Source: Parvibaculum sp035325945 (GTDB lineage: Bacteria > Pseudomonadota > Alphaproteobacteria > Parvibaculales > Parvibaculaceae). Taken from it: a stretch of 64,000 nucleotides of DNA. Positions within the stretch are counted from its first letter, which is position 1. Every line of letters starts with the position of its first letter. The DNA lies in the NCBI RefSeq assembly GCF_035325945.1, contig NZ_DAOKYX010000002.1, positions 62,001 through 126,000 of the forward strand, read 5' to 3'. Positions 1 through 9,158 of the stretch are shown here, in pieces. The notes under the pieces were generated by a model. The model saw only the letters and a list, made by a program, of their open reading frames with translations. It ran no database searches and was not told the DNA's origin. The position numbers were made by a program, and so were the translations under genes.

Positions 1-12
1 AAGGTTCAGTCA

Positions 13-1329
13 ATGTCATCCAGCAGCGCAGTGGCCGGACGGGGCACCGCCTCGGGCTTTTTCACAGATGGCCTCGCCCAGAGCGATCCCGAGATCCTGC
101 ATGCGATCGAGAAGGAACTTCGCCGGCAGCAGACCGAGATCGAGTTGATCGCTTCGGAAAACATCGTGTCGCGCGCCGTGCTCGAAGCGCAGGGCTCGAT
201 CATGACGAACAAGTACGCCGAAGGGTATCCGGGCAAGCGTTACTATGGCGGCTGCGAATTCGTGGACATCGCCGAGGAACTGGCGATCGAGCGGGCGAAG
301 CGGCTCTTCAACTGCGCCTATGTGAACGTGCAGCCGAATTCCGGCTCGCAGGCCAATCAGGGCGTGATGATGGCGCTTCTGAAGCCGGGTGACACGATCC
401 TCGGCATGAGCCTCGCAGCGGGCGGTCACCTCACACATGGCGCGGCGCCCAACCAGTCGGGCAAGTGGTTCAACGCCGTGCAGTACGGCGTGCGCAAGCA
501 GGACCATCAGATCGATCTCGACGAGGTCGCGAGCCTCGCGCGCGAACACAAGCCCAAGCTCATCATCGCGGGCGGGTCGGCCTATCCGCGCATCATCGAC
601 TTCAAGGCGTTCCGCGAGATCGCGGATTCGGTCGGCGCGCTCCTGATGGTCGACATGGCGCATTTTGCCGGCCTCGTGGCGGGCGGCGCGCATCCGAGCC
701 CGCTGCCCTTCGCCGACATCGTGACGACGACCACGCACAAGACGCTGCGCGGACCGCGCGGCGGCATGATCCTTTCCAACAACGAAGAGATCGGCAAGAA
801 GATCAACTCCGCCATCTTCCCGGGCATCCAGGGCGGCCCGCTCATGCATGTGATCGCCGGCAAGGCGGTCGCCTTCGGCGAGGCGCTGCGGCCCGAATTC
901 AAGCTCTATGCGAAGTCGGTCGTCGAGAATGCGCGCGCGCTTGCGGCGACGCTCGCAGAGGCCGGTTTTGCAATCGTTTCGGGCGGCACCGACACGCATC
1001 TCATGCTGGTCGATCTGCGGCCCAAGAAGCTCACGGGCAAGGTTGCGGAAGCCGCTCTCGAACGCGCCAACATCACCTGCAACAAGAACGGCATTCCGTT
1101 CGACCCCGAGAAGCCGACGATCACATCCGGCGTGCGGCTCGGGACGCCCGCGGGGACGACGCGCGGCTTCGGCGTCGCGGAGTTCCAGCTCGTCGGCAAG
1201 TTCATCACGGAGGTGCTGGCCGGGCTCGCCCAGAATGGCGACGAGGGCAACGCCGCCGTCGAGGCGTCCGTGAAGGAACGGGTTATCGACCTCTGCAAGC
1301 GGTTCCCGATCTATGGCGGCCCGCAGTAG
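13..1329 (+). CDS. glyA: Serine hydroxymethyltransferase
   Basis: This PLP enzyme interconverts serine plus tetrahydrofolate and glycine plus 5,10-methylene-THF in the cytosol. The 438-residue product is close to the usual 415-435 and has a short extra N-terminus before the conserved ELRRQQTEIELIASEN block. The PLP lysine is K243 within TTTTHKTLRGPRGG. The YAEGYPGKRYYGG substrate loop and the C-terminal VRLGTPAGTTRGF block are intact. It is the first gene of a colinear run leading to nrdR and the riboflavin genes, an order common in alphaproteobacteria. Only 12 bases precede the ATG, so the promoter is outside the window. Confidence 0.97.
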   Translation: MSSSSAVAGRGTASGFFTDGLAQSDPEILHAIEKELRRQQTEIELIASENIVSRAVLEAQGSIMTNKYAEGYPGKRYYGGCEFVDIAEELAIERAKRLFNCAYVNVQPNSGSQANQGVMMALLKPGDTILGMSLAAGGHLTHGAAPNQSGKWFNAVQYGVRKQDHQIDLDEVASLAREHKPKLIIAGGSAYPRIIDFKAFREIADSVGALLMVDMAHFAGLVAGGAHPSPLPFADIVTTTTHKTLRGPRGGMILSNNEEIGKKINSAIFPGIQGGPLMHVIAGKAVAFGEALRPEFKLYAKSVVENARALAATLAEAGFAIVSGGTDTHLMLVDLRPKKLTGKVAEAALERANITCNKNGIPFDPEKPTITSGVRLGTPAGTTRGFGVAEFQLVGKFITEVLAGLAQNGDEGNAAVEASVKERVIDLCKRFPIYGGPQ

Positions 1330-1395
1330 GATTTGCGGGCGGCTGTCGGCCACGGAATCATCAGGGCGAATTGAAGGAATTGGGGGCTAGAGGGG

Positions 1396-1875
1396 ATGCG
1401 TTGTCCATATTGCGGCAATGAAGACACGCAGGTGAAGGACTCACGTCCCACGGAGGACAATACCGCGATCAGACGGCGGCGCTTCTGCGCCGCCTGCGGG
1501 GGGCGGTTCACGACCTTCGAGCGCGTGCAGCTTCGCGAGCTGACCATCATCAAGGCGAACGGCCGGCGGGTGCCCTTCGACCGCGATAAACTCATGCGTT
1601 CCGTGCAAATCGCGATGCGCAAACGCCCTGTTGAGCAAGACCGCATTGAGCGTATGGTGAGCGGCATCGTACGCCGGCTCGAGAGCATGGGCGAAAGCGA
1701 GATCCCCTCGGCGGTGATCGGGCGGCTCGTGATGGAAGGCCTTAGCTCTCTGGATGCCGTCGCGTATGTCCGCTTCGCATCGGTTTACAAGAATTTCCGC
1801 GAGGCTAAGGATTTCGAGGAATTTCTGGGCGAACTCAGCGGCCCGGGTCGCGACGAGATCGACGACGACCGCTGA
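1396..1875 (+). CDS. nrdR: Transcriptional repressor NrdR
   Basis: NrdR represses ribonucleotide reductase genes in response to bound ATP/dATP. The 159-residue protein starts with a zinc ribbon (C3, C6, C31, C34: CPYC...CAAC) followed by an ATP-cone domain at about residues 49-139, which is the family architecture and length. It sits 66 bp after glyA and just before ribD, the usual alphaproteobacterial arrangement. The ATG at 1396 is the only start that keeps the zinc ribbon at the extreme N-terminus. I saw no NrdR box in front of any gene in this window, so its targets are elsewhere. Confidence 0.96.
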   Translation: MRCPYCGNEDTQVKDSRPTEDNTAIRRRRFCAACGGRFTTFERVQLRELTIIKANGRRVPFDRDKLMRSVQIAMRKRPVEQDRIERMVSGIVRRLESMGESEIPSAVIGRLVMEGLSSLDAVAYVRFASVYKNFREAKDFEEFLGELSGPGRDEIDDDR

Positions 1876-1910
1876 AGCCACTCGCCCCAAGATCAGTTTT
1901 GGGATGCGGG

Positions 1911-3020
1911 ATGGCGCGAGCCACGGATAGCGACTTCATGAAAATGGCGCTCAGCCTCGCCGAGCGGGGACTGGGCATCGTCGCGCCCAACCCGGCCGTG
2001 GGCTGCCTCATCGTCAGGGATGGCGTCGTCGTAGGGCGCGGCTGGACGCAGAAGGGCGGCCGGCCCCATGCCGAGACTGAGGCGCTTGCGAGGGCCGGAG
2101 AAGCCGCGCGCGGCGCCACCGCCTATGTCACGCTGGAACCCTGCGCCCATCATGGCCGGACCCCGCCCTGCGCGGGCGCGCTGATCGAGGCGGGTGTCGC
2201 CCGCGTGGTCGGCGCCGTTTCCGACCCCGACCCGCGTGTTGCCGGGAAGGGCTATGCCATGCTCCGCGAGGCGGGCGTCGAGGTCATCGAGAATGTGCTC
2301 GAGGCCGAGGCGCGCGCCCTCAATCAGGGTTTCTTCCTCAAGGTCATGGATGGCCGCCCGCTGGTCACGCTGAAGCTCGCGACATCGGCCGACGGCAAGA
2401 CCGCTACCCATTCGGGCCACAGCCGGTGGATCACGGGCGAGGCGGCGCGCGCGCGCGGCCATCTCCTGCGCGCGACGCATGACGCGATCATGGTCGGCAG
2501 CGCAACCGCCATCGTCGACGATCCCATGCTCGATTGCCGCTTGCCCGGCCTCGAGGATCGCTCGCCCATCCGCATCGTCGCCGATGGACGGCTTCGCCTG
2601 CCGCTGACATCGAAGCTCGTGCGCGATGCGCGCGCGGGCGCGCCCGTCTGGCTGCTGACGATGGCGGGCGGAGACGCGGCGCGGCGCGCGGCCTTCGAGG
2701 AATGCGGCGTCGAACTCATCGACGTGCCGAAGGGCGCCGATGAGCATATGGACATGCAGAAGGCGCTCGGCCTTCTGGGCGAACGCGGCATCACGCGCCT
2801 CCTCGTCGAGGGCGGGGCGCGGCTTGCCGCCTCGCTCATTCGCGCTCACCGCGTCGATCGCATCGAGTGGTTCTGCGCGCCGCGGATCATCGGCGGCGAC
2901 GGCACAAGCGGCATCGCCTCGCTCGGCGTCGATACGCTGGGCAAGGCGCCTTCGCTCGTCCTCAAGGAAACCCAGTCGCTCGGCGACGACACTCTCTCCA
3001 GCTATGTGGTTCGGAACTGA
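1911..3020 (+). CDS. ribD: Bifunctional riboflavin biosynthesis deaminase/reductase
   Basis: RibD deaminates the pyrimidine produced by GTP cyclohydrolase II and then reduces its ribosyl side chain, steps two and three of riboflavin synthesis. The N-terminal cytidine-deaminase-like domain shows the zinc ligands H53 and C78/C87 and catalytic E55 (HAETEAL, EPCAHHGRTPPC). The C-terminal RibD_C reductase domain starts near residue 145. I chose the ATG at 1911; an in-frame TTG at 1899 would add four residues. The stop codon abuts the ribE ATG. No FMN riboswitch is seen upstream, as expected for an internal operon gene. Confidence 0.95.
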   Translation: MARATDSDFMKMALSLAERGLGIVAPNPAVGCLIVRDGVVVGRGWTQKGGRPHAETEALARAGEAARGATAYVTLEPCAHHGRTPPCAGALIEAGVARVVGAVSDPDPRVAGKGYAMLREAGVEVIENVLEAEARALNQGFFLKVMDGRPLVTLKLATSADGKTATHSGHSRWITGEAARARGHLLRATHDAIMVGSATAIVDDPMLDCRLPGLEDRSPIRIVADGRLRLPLTSKLVRDARAGAPVWLLTMAGGDAARRAAFEECGVELIDVPKGADEHMDMQKALGLLGERGITRLLVEGGARLAASLIRAHRVDRIEWFCAPRIIGGDGTSGIASLGVDTLGKAPSLVLKETQSLGDDTLSSYVVRN

Positions 3021-3647
3021 ATGTTTACCGGTATCGTCACGGATGTGGGACGCATCAAATCGGTCGAACGGCGCGGCGACACGCGCTTCGTGATCGAGAC
3101 CAGCTATGATCCGGACGGCATCGCCATCGGCGCGTCGATCGCGTGCTCGGGCTGCTGCCTCACCGTCGTCGAGAAGGGACGGGCGGACGGGAAGGGCTGG
3201 TTCTCGGTCGATGCCTCGGCCGAGACGCTCGCCTGCACGACGCTCGGCCGCTGGGAAGCGGGAACGCCCATCAATCTCGAACGTGCGCTGAAGGCGGGCG
3301 ACGAGCTTGGCGGCCACATCGTGAGCGGCCATGTCGATGGCGTGGGCGAGATCGTAGAGATGCGCCCGGATGGCGATTCCATGCGCTTCACCTTCGAGGC
3401 GCCCGCCGCGCTCGGTCGCTTCATCGCGCCCAAGGGATCGGTGACGATCGACGGAACATCGCTTACCGTCAACGAGGTCGAGGACATGCGCGAGGGCTCC
3501 AATGCGGGCCGCACGCGGTTCGGCGTCAATATCATCCCCCACACCCAGGCGGTGACGACCTGGGGGCAAGCAAAGTGCGGGGATGCCGTTAATCTTGAAA
3601 TCGACATGCTGGCCAGGTATGTCGCCCGGCTGGCAGAGAAGGATTGA
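3021..3647 (+). CDS. ribE: Riboflavin synthase alpha chain
   Basis: It catalyses dismutation of two 6,7-dimethyl-8-ribityllumazine molecules to riboflavin. The 208-residue protein begins with the signature MFTGIVTDVG and holds two tandem lumazine-binding beta-barrel domains, the second starting near residue 98 (GGHIVSGHVDGVG). The ATG follows the ribD stop directly, and the stop overlaps the possible upstream TTG start of ribB, so translational coupling along the operon is likely. Length and motifs match the family with nothing unusual. Confidence 0.96.
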   Translation: MFTGIVTDVGRIKSVERRGDTRFVIETSYDPDGIAIGASIACSGCCLTVVEKGRADGKGWFSVDASAETLACTTLGRWEAGTPINLERALKAGDELGGHIVSGHVDGVGEIVEMRPDGDSMRFTFEAPAALGRFIAPKGSVTIDGTSLTVNEVEDMREGSNAGRTRFGVNIIPHTQAVTTWGQAKCGDAVNLEIDMLARYVARLAEKD

Positions 3648-3652
3648 GCATC

Positions 3653-4804
3653 GTGTACAAGGAATATCTCTCGTCTATCGAAGAGGTCATCGAGGACGCC
3701 CGTAACGGCAAGATGTTCATTCTTGTCGATGCCGAGGATCGCGAGAACGAAGGGGATCTCGTCATCCCCGCGCAGATGTGTACGCCGGAGGCCGTCAACT
3801 TCATGGCGAAGTACGGCCGCGGCCTCGTGTGCCTCACGCTGACGGCCGACCGGGCGAAGCAGCTCAATCTGCAATTCATGTCGCAGAACAACCAGTCGCG
3901 GAACCAGACGGCCTTCACCGTCTCCATCGAGGCGCGCGAGGGCATCTCGACGGGCATTTCCGCGCATGACCGCGCGCATACCGTGTCCGTCGCCATCGAC
4001 CCGACCAAGGGGCCGAACGACATCGTCTCGCCGGGTCACGTCTTCCCGCTCGTCGCCAAGGATGGCGGCGTGCTCGTTCGCGCCGGACACACCGAGGCTG
4101 CGGTCGATATCGCGCGCCTCGCCGGGCTCTATCCCGCAGGCGTCATCTGCGAGATCATGAACGATGACGGCACGATGGCGCGCCTGCCCGATCTCGTGCA
4201 GTTCGCGCAGCTTCACGGGCTCAAGATCGCGACCATCGCCGATCTCATCGCCTATCGCCGCCGCTACGATCATTTCATCCATCGCGCCATCGAAACCGAG
4301 CTCGAAAGCAAGTTCGGCGGCGACTTCAAGATGATGGTCTATCTGAACACGGTCGAATATGCCGAGCACATCGCGCTGGTGAAGGGCGACATCTCGACGC
4401 CCGAGCCCGTGCTCGTGCGCATGCATGCGATGAACGTGTTCGACGATATTCTCGGCGCGGCCGGATCGCGGTCCGATCTCGTCAAGGACGCGATGCAGAT
4501 CATTTCGGAAGAAGGGCGCGGCGTCATCGTCATCATCCGCGATACGACGGCGACCGTCGTTTCCGATCTTCTCTTGCGCAAGGGCGAGAATGTGGAGCAG
4601 CGCATGCCGCGGCGTCTGCGCGAATATGGCGTTGGCGCGCAGATCCTGCTTGATCTCGGCGTGAGGGACATGGTCCTTCTCTCCGACACGGATCGCAGCA
4701 TCGTCGGCCTCGACGGTTATGGATTGAAGATCGTCGGCCAGCGGCCGATCAGTTCCGCAAAGCGCGCATCGAGCGAGAAGAAGGCGAAGGAGATCGCATC
4801 TTGA
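3653..4804 (+). CDS. ribB: 3,4-dihydroxy-2-butanone 4-phosphate synthase with degenerate RibA-like C-terminus
   Basis: The N-terminal half is a complete DHBP synthase that makes the four-carbon riboflavin precursor from ribulose 5-phosphate; the acidic DAEDRENEGDL motif and SPGHVFPL block are present. The C-terminal half, from about residue 212, resembles GTP cyclohydrolase II. The family's zinc-binding cysteine segment is replaced by VRMHAMNVFDDILG, with no cysteine ligands, so cyclohydrolase activity is unlikely. I chose the GTG at 3653 because an AAGGA ribosome binding site lies nine bases upstream. A TTG at 3644, overlapping the ribE stop, would add three residues. The stop overlaps the ribH start. 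Confidence 0.93.
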   Translation: MYKEYLSSIEEVIEDARNGKMFILVDAEDRENEGDLVIPAQMCTPEAVNFMAKYGRGLVCLTLTADRAKQLNLQFMSQNNQSRNQTAFTVSIEAREGISTGISAHDRAHTVSVAIDPTKGPNDIVSPGHVFPLVAKDGGVLVRAGHTEAAVDIARLAGLYPAGVICEIMNDDGTMARLPDLVQFAQLHGLKIATIADLIAYRRRYDHFIHRAIETELESKFGGDFKMMVYLNTVEYAEHIALVKGDISTPEPVLVRMHAMNVFDDILGAAGSRSDLVKDAMQIISEEGRGVIVIIRDTTATVVSDLLLRKGENVEQRMPRRLREYGVGAQILLDLGVRDMVLLSDTDRSIVGLDGYGLKIVGQRPISSAKRASSEKKAKEIAS

Positions 4805-5259
4805 AGACCACCAAGGCCCATGTGCTGATTGTCGAGGCGCGATTCTACGAGCATCTCGCCGACGAACTGGCGCGTGGCGCCATCGCCGAGATCGAGGGGA
4901 GGGGCGCGACCTGGGAGCGCATCCAGGTGCCGGGCGTTCTGGAAATTCCCGCCGCGGTGAAATTCGCGCTCGATGCGATGGCGCATGGCGGCGTGACGAA
5001 GCGGATCGACGGGTTCGTCGTTCTGGGCTGCGTCATTCGCGGCGAGACGACGCATTACGACATCGTCTCGAACGAGTCCGCGCGGGCGCTGATGGACCTT
5101 GCGGTTGAACGCTCGCTCGCCCTCGGCAACGGCATTCAGACGGTCGAGAACGAGGCGCAGGCGCTGGCCCGCGCCCGGGTCAATGAAAAGAACAAGGGCG
5201 GGGGGGCTGCGGCCGCCTGCCTCGACATGATCGATCTCAAGCGCAAGATGGGCGCGTGA
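4801..5259 (+). CDS. ribH: 6,7-dimethyl-8-ribityllumazine synthase
   Basis: It condenses the RibD product with 3,4-dihydroxybutanone phosphate to give the lumazine precursor used by RibE. The 152-residue protein has the family motifs VPGVLEIPAA and VLGCVIRGETTHYD, including the conserved catalytic histidine of the second. Translation starts at a TTG that overlaps the ribB stop; an AAGGAG sequence lies eight bases upstream, which supports this non-ATG start. It is the fourth gene of the compact rib cluster and is followed 16 bp later by nusB, a common pairing. Confidence 0.95.
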   Translation: MKTTKAHVLIVEARFYEHLADELARGAIAEIEGRGATWERIQVPGVLEIPAAVKFALDAMAHGGVTKRIDGFVVLGCVIRGETTHYDIVSNESARALMDLAVERSLALGNGIQTVENEAQALARARVNEKNKGGGAAAACLDMIDLKRKMGA

Positions 5260-5275
5260 TGCAGGGTGCAGGCAA

Positions 5276-5794
5276 ATGATGGCCGCGGCTGAACCGCCTG
5301 TTCCGGAAAGCGGGAAATTCGACACGAACGCGCGCAGCGCAGCGCGCCTCGGTGCCGTTCAGGCGCTCTACCAGATGGACGTGGCGGGCACGCCGCTCGA
5401 CGACATCGTCGAGGAGTTCATCGAGCATCGCTTCGGTCAGGAGATCGAGGGCTCTGTCTATGCGCGAGCGGACGAGGCACATTTCGAGGACATCATCCGC
5501 GGCGTCGTGCGCGAGCAGCGCGATGTGGACGTCGCCATCAACGGCGCGCTCGCGCGGGGCTGGACGCTCGCCCGCATCGACGCGACGCTGCGCGCCATCC
5601 TGCGCGCGGGCGCCTATGAACTCAGGCGCTGCAAGGACATTCCGGTGAAGGTGGTCATCAACGAATATGTCGATGTCGCGCACGCCTTCTTCGAGGGGGA
5701 TGAGCCCGGCGTCGTCAATGCGGTGCTCGACAAGCTCGGCGCGAGCTTGCGCAAGCCGCGCGGAGCGGGCGATGCCGGCGCCGGATCGTCCTGA
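5276..5794 (+). CDS. nusB: Transcription antitermination factor NusB
   Basis: NusB joins NusE (S10) on boxA RNA to promote antitermination of rRNA operons. The 172-residue protein carries the all-helical NusB fold, with the recognisable segment ARLGAVQALYQMDVAG near the N-terminus and VVINEYVDVAHAFF near the C-terminus. It is slightly longer than E. coli NusB because of an N-terminal extension rich in small residues. Placement after ribH is conserved in many proteobacteria. Its 3' end overlaps the thiL start by 23 bases. Confidence 0.95.
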   Translation: MMAAAEPPVPESGKFDTNARSAARLGAVQALYQMDVAGTPLDDIVEEFIEHRFGQEIEGSVYARADEAHFEDIIRGVVREQRDVDVAINGALARGWTLARIDATLRAILRAGAYELRRCKDIPVKVVINEYVDVAHAFFEGDEPGVVNAVLDKLGASLRKPRGAGDAGAGSS

Positions 5795-6764
5795 CGAATT
5801 CAGCCTGATCGAAAAGCTTTTCGCGCCGCTCGCGGCCGGCGCCCCGGGCGCGCTGGGCCTCACAGACGATGCGGCCGTCTTCGCGCCGACACCCGGCATG
5901 GAGACGGTGCTGACGGTCGACGCCATTGTCGAGGGCGTACACTTCCTGCCCGGCGATCCGGCCGGCAACGTGGCGCGGAAGCTTCTGCGTGTGAACCTGT
6001 CGGACCTTGCAGCCAAGGGCGCGACCCCGCGCGGCTATCTTCTCGTGACCTCCTGGCGGCCCGATACACCGCTCTCTTGGATGGAGGCGTTTGCCGAGGG
6101 GCTTCGCCTCGATCAGGCGGAGTTCGGCATTTCGCTCTGGGGAGGCGATACGGTTTCGGCGCCGGGTCCGCTCTCCTTTTCGCTGACGGCCATTGGCGAG
6201 GTGCCGAGCGGCCGGATGATCCGGCGCGGCGGCGCGCGGCCGGGCGATGCGCTCTACCTCACCGGGACGGTGGGGGATGGCGCGCTCGGCCTGCTTGCCG
6301 CACGAGGCGAGCTTGGCTTTCTCGAGGAAGCGGAGAGCGCCGCTCTCGTCCAGCGCTACCGTCTGCCGGAACCGCGCCTCGGCGTCGGCCTGCGCCTGGG
6401 TGAGCTTGCCCATGCGGCGCTCGACGTTTCGGACGGGCTGATGGCCGATCTCGGGCATATGTGTGCCGTTTCGGGAGTGGGGGCGCGGGTGGAGGTGGAG
6501 CGCCTGCCGCTTTCAGCGGCCGCGCGCCGCGTGCTGGAGGCTCGCCCGGGCCTGATCGAGACGGTGCTGGGCGGAGGCGACGATTACGAGCTTCTCTTTG
6601 CGGCATCGCCGGAGGCGGCGGGCGAAATCGCGGAAATCGCAGCGTCCGCGCAAGTGCCCGTGACCCGGATCGGAGAGATCCGGCCGGCGGGCGAAGGCAT
6701 CGCCGCCGTGGACGTTCACGGACAGAAGCTCAGTCTGAAGCGGGCCGGTTTCCGCCATTTCTGA
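5772..6764 (+). CDS. thiL: Thiamine-monophosphate kinase
   Basis: ThiL phosphorylates thiamine monophosphate to the active cofactor thiamine diphosphate. The 330-residue product shows the AIR-synthase-like fold with LTDDAAVFAP, VDAIVEGVHF and VNLSDLAAKGATPRG, which contribute to the ATP and magnesium site, and a C-terminal GGGDDYELLFA motif. I selected the ATG at 5772, which overlaps nusB. The open frame runs further upstream, but that part lies entirely inside nusB. This is the last gene of the glyA-thiL run; a 176-bp intergenic region separates it from hppA. Confidence 0.95.
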   Translation: MPAPDRPDEFSLIEKLFAPLAAGAPGALGLTDDAAVFAPTPGMETVLTVDAIVEGVHFLPGDPAGNVARKLLRVNLSDLAAKGATPRGYLLVTSWRPDTPLSWMEAFAEGLRLDQAEFGISLWGGDTVSAPGPLSFSLTAIGEVPSGRMIRRGGARPGDALYLTGTVGDGALGLLAARGELGFLEEAESAALVQRYRLPEPRLGVGLRLGELAHAALDVSDGLMADLGHMCAVSGVGARVEVERLPLSAAARRVLEARPGLIETVLGGGDDYELLFAASPEAAGEIAEIAASAQVPVTRIGEIRPAGEGIAAVDVHGQKLSLKRAGFRHF

Positions 6765-6940
6765 CGCCGATTCAACTTTTCCGAAACCCTTCCAAATAGT
6801 TACGTTCAGTTGCTTTCCATGCCGGCATTTGGCATCTTCCGCGGCATTCTGCTTCCGGAGGGGGGACTGAGCCGGATGAACCCGGATTCGAGTCCAATTT
6901 CCCGCACGATATCCAGTTCAAGGAAATCAAGGAAAAAACA

Positions 6941-9055
6941 ATGAGCAACGCACTGTGGGCAATCATAGGCTGCGGCGGACTCGCAATTCTGTACGGCATA
7001 TTCGCGGGGCGTTCCGTGCTGTCGGCGGATGCGGGCAACGCGCGCATGCAGGAGATCGCTGCGGCGATCCAGGAAGGCGCGGGCGCTTACCTGAACCGTC
7101 AGTACACAACCATCGGCATCGTCGGCGCGGTCATCTTCGTGGTGATCTCCTGGCTGCTGGGCCTCAAGGTCGGCATCGGCTTCCTGGTCGGCGCGGCGCT
7201 GTCCGGCGCGGCCGGCTATATCGGCATGCTCGTGTCGGTGCGCGCGAACGTGCGCACGACGCAGGCTTCCAGCAAGAGCCTCGCGGCTGGACTTTCCATC
7301 GCGTTCCGCGCGGGCACGGTCACCGGCATGCTGGTGGCGGGCCTCGCGCTTCTCGCGGTCGCGGTCTATTTCGCCGTGCTCGTCGGCTATCTCGGCTATG
7401 AAGCCAATTCGCGCGAAGTGATCGACGCGCTCGTCGCGCTCGGTTTCGGCGCTTCGCTGATCTCGATCTTCGCCCGTCTCGGCGGCGGCATCTTCACCAA
7501 GGGCGCCGACGTCGGCGGCGATCTCGTCGGCAAGGTCGAAGCCGGCATTCCCGAGGACGATCCGCGCAACCCGGCGACGATCGCCGACAACGTCGGCGAC
7601 AACGTCGGCGACTGCGCGGGCATGGCGGCCGACCTCTTCGAGACCTATGCGGTGACGCTGGTCGCGACCATGGTGCTCGCCTCGATCTTCTTCGTGGGCG
7701 ACGTGACGGCGAACATGATGACCTATCCGCTGGCCATCGGCGGCGCGTGCATCGTGACGTCGATCCTCGGCGTGTTCTTCGTGCGGCTCGGCAAGAGCAA
7801 CAACATCATGAATGCGCTCTACAAGGGCTTCGTCGCCTCGGCGCTGCTGTCGCTCGTCGCGCTCTGGTTCGTGACCGACAAGATCGTCGGCTTCCAGACG
7901 GAACTCACGGTCGGCGATCTCAGCTTCACCGGCCAGAGCCTCTATATCTGCGGCGTGGTGGGCCTCGTCGTCACGGGCCTCATCGTCTGGGTGACGGAGT
8001 ACTACACGGGCGTCGACTACCGCCCCGTGAAGAGCATCGCCTCCGCCTCGGTCACGGGCCATGGCACGAACGTCATTCAGGGTCTGGCGATCTCGATGGA
8101 AGCGACGGCTCTGCCCGCGATCATCATCGTCGGCGGCATCCTCGTCACCTACGCGCTGGCCGGCCTCTTCGGCATCGCCATCGCGGTCACCACGATGCTG
8201 GCGCTCGCCGGCATGGTCGTCGCGCTCGACGCCTTCGGCCCGGTGACGGACAATGCGGGCGGCATCGCGGAAATGGCCGATCTTCCGGCCTCGGTCCGCA
8301 AGACCACCGACGCGCTCGACGCCGTGGGCAACACGACGAAGGCGGTCACCAAGGGTTATGCGATCGGCTCGGCGGGCCTCGGCGCGCTCGTGCTCTTCGC
8401 CGCCTATACGCAGGACCTCAACTACTTCTCGGCTTCGCCGGAAACCTATCCCTACTTCGTCGGCGTGACGGCGAACTTCTCGCTCTCGAACCCCTATGTG
8501 GTGATCGGCCTCTTCATCGGCGGCCTTCTGCCCTATCTCTTCGGTTCGATGGGCATGACGGCCGTGGGCCGCGCGGCAGGCTCGGTCGTGGAAGAAGTGC
8601 GTCGCCAGTTCAAGGCTGATCCGGGCATCATGAAGGGCACTTCGAAGCCCGACTATGCCCGCGCCGTGGACATGCTGACCAAGGCGGCGATCAAGGAGAT
8701 GGTCATTCCGTCGCTCCTTCCGGTGCTGTCGCCGATCGTTCTCTTCTTCTTCGTGCAGGCGATCGCCGGCAAGTCCGAGGCTTTCTCGGCCGTCGGCGCC
8801 ATGCTTCTCGGCGTGATCGTGACGGGCCTCTTCGTCGCGCTCTCGATGACGTCGGGCGGCGGCGCGTGGGACAACGCGAAGAAGTACATCGAGGACGGCC
8901 ACTTCGGCGGCAAGGGCTCGGAAGCCCACAAGTCGGCGGTGACCGGCGACACGGTCGGCGATCCCTACAAGGATACGGCCGGCCCGGCGGTGAACCCGAT
9001 GATCAAGATCACGAACATCGTGGCGCTGCTGCTTCTCGCGGTGCTCGCGCACTGA
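6941..9055 (+). CDS. hppA: K+-independent proton-translocating membrane pyrophosphatase
   Basis: This integral membrane enzyme couples pyrophosphate hydrolysis to proton pumping. The 704-residue protein has about 16 predicted membrane helices. It carries the catalytic core DVGGDLVGKVEAG, DDPRNPATIADNVGDNVGD and the C-terminal DTVGDPYKDTAGPAVNP motif. The segment GNTTKAVTKG has lysine and threonine at the two positions that are alanine and glycine/alanine in potassium-dependent members, which marks the K+-independent, proton-pumping class. It is monocistronic: 176 bp upstream are non-coding and a strong terminator follows. Confidence 0.97.
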   Translation: MSNALWAIIGCGGLAILYGIFAGRSVLSADAGNARMQEIAAAIQEGAGAYLNRQYTTIGIVGAVIFVVISWLLGLKVGIGFLVGAALSGAAGYIGMLVSVRANVRTTQASSKSLAAGLSIAFRAGTVTGMLVAGLALLAVAVYFAVLVGYLGYEANSREVIDALVALGFGASLISIFARLGGGIFTKGADVGGDLVGKVEAGIPEDDPRNPATIADNVGDNVGDCAGMAADLFETYAVTLVATMVLASIFFVGDVTANMMTYPLAIGGACIVTSILGVFFVRLGKSNNIMNALYKGFVASALLSLVALWFVTDKIVGFQTELTVGDLSFTGQSLYICGVVGLVVTGLIVWVTEYYTGVDYRPVKSIASASVTGHGTNVIQGLAISMEATALPAIIIVGGILVTYALAGLFGIAIAVTTMLALAGMVVALDAFGPVTDNAGGIAEMADLPASVRKTTDALDAVGNTTKAVTKGYAIGSAGLGALVLFAAYTQDLNYFSASPETYPYFVGVTANFSLSNPYVVIGLFIGGLLPYLFGSMGMTAVGRAAGSVVEEVRRQFKADPGIMKGTSKPDYARAVDMLTKAAIKEMVIPSLLPVLSPIVLFFFVQAIAGKSEAFSAVGAMLLGVIVTGLFVALSMTSGGGAWDNAKKYIEDGHFGGKGSEAHKSAVTGDTVGDPYKDTAGPAVNPMIKITNIVALLLLAVLAH

Positions 9056-9078
9056 TCGGAAAGCGATCCGAAAACAGA

Positions 9079-9109
9079 AGGCCCCGCGAAATTCGCGGGG
9101 CCTTTTTTT
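9079..9109 (+). terminator. Rho-independent terminator of hppA
   Basis: Twelve-base complementary arms (AGGCCCCGCGAA and TTCGCGGGGCCT) around a one-base centre are followed by seven T residues. The hairpin lies 23 bases after the hppA stop codon. It is one of the clearest terminators in the window. Confidence 0.95.
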
Positions 9110-9158
9110 GTTTGGGTTGGTTTGCGCCGCGCGGCGCGTGTCTGGAGGAGGGGCTGCC

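Noticed and set aside
1330..1910. FMN riboswitch in front of the riboflavin genes
   Set aside because: The intergenic spaces around nrdR and ribD are too short (66 and 35 bp) and show none of the conserved RFN segments.
16..3569. Long minus-strand frames opposite glyA and ribD
   Set aside because: They mirror the codon pattern of real genes, have no domain similarity and no ribosome binding sites.
6806..9052. A 748-codon open frame antisense to hppA
   Set aside because: Its product is an arginine/histidine/aspartate-rich string typical of the mirror frame of a GC-rich gene; hppA on the plus strand is a clear family member.
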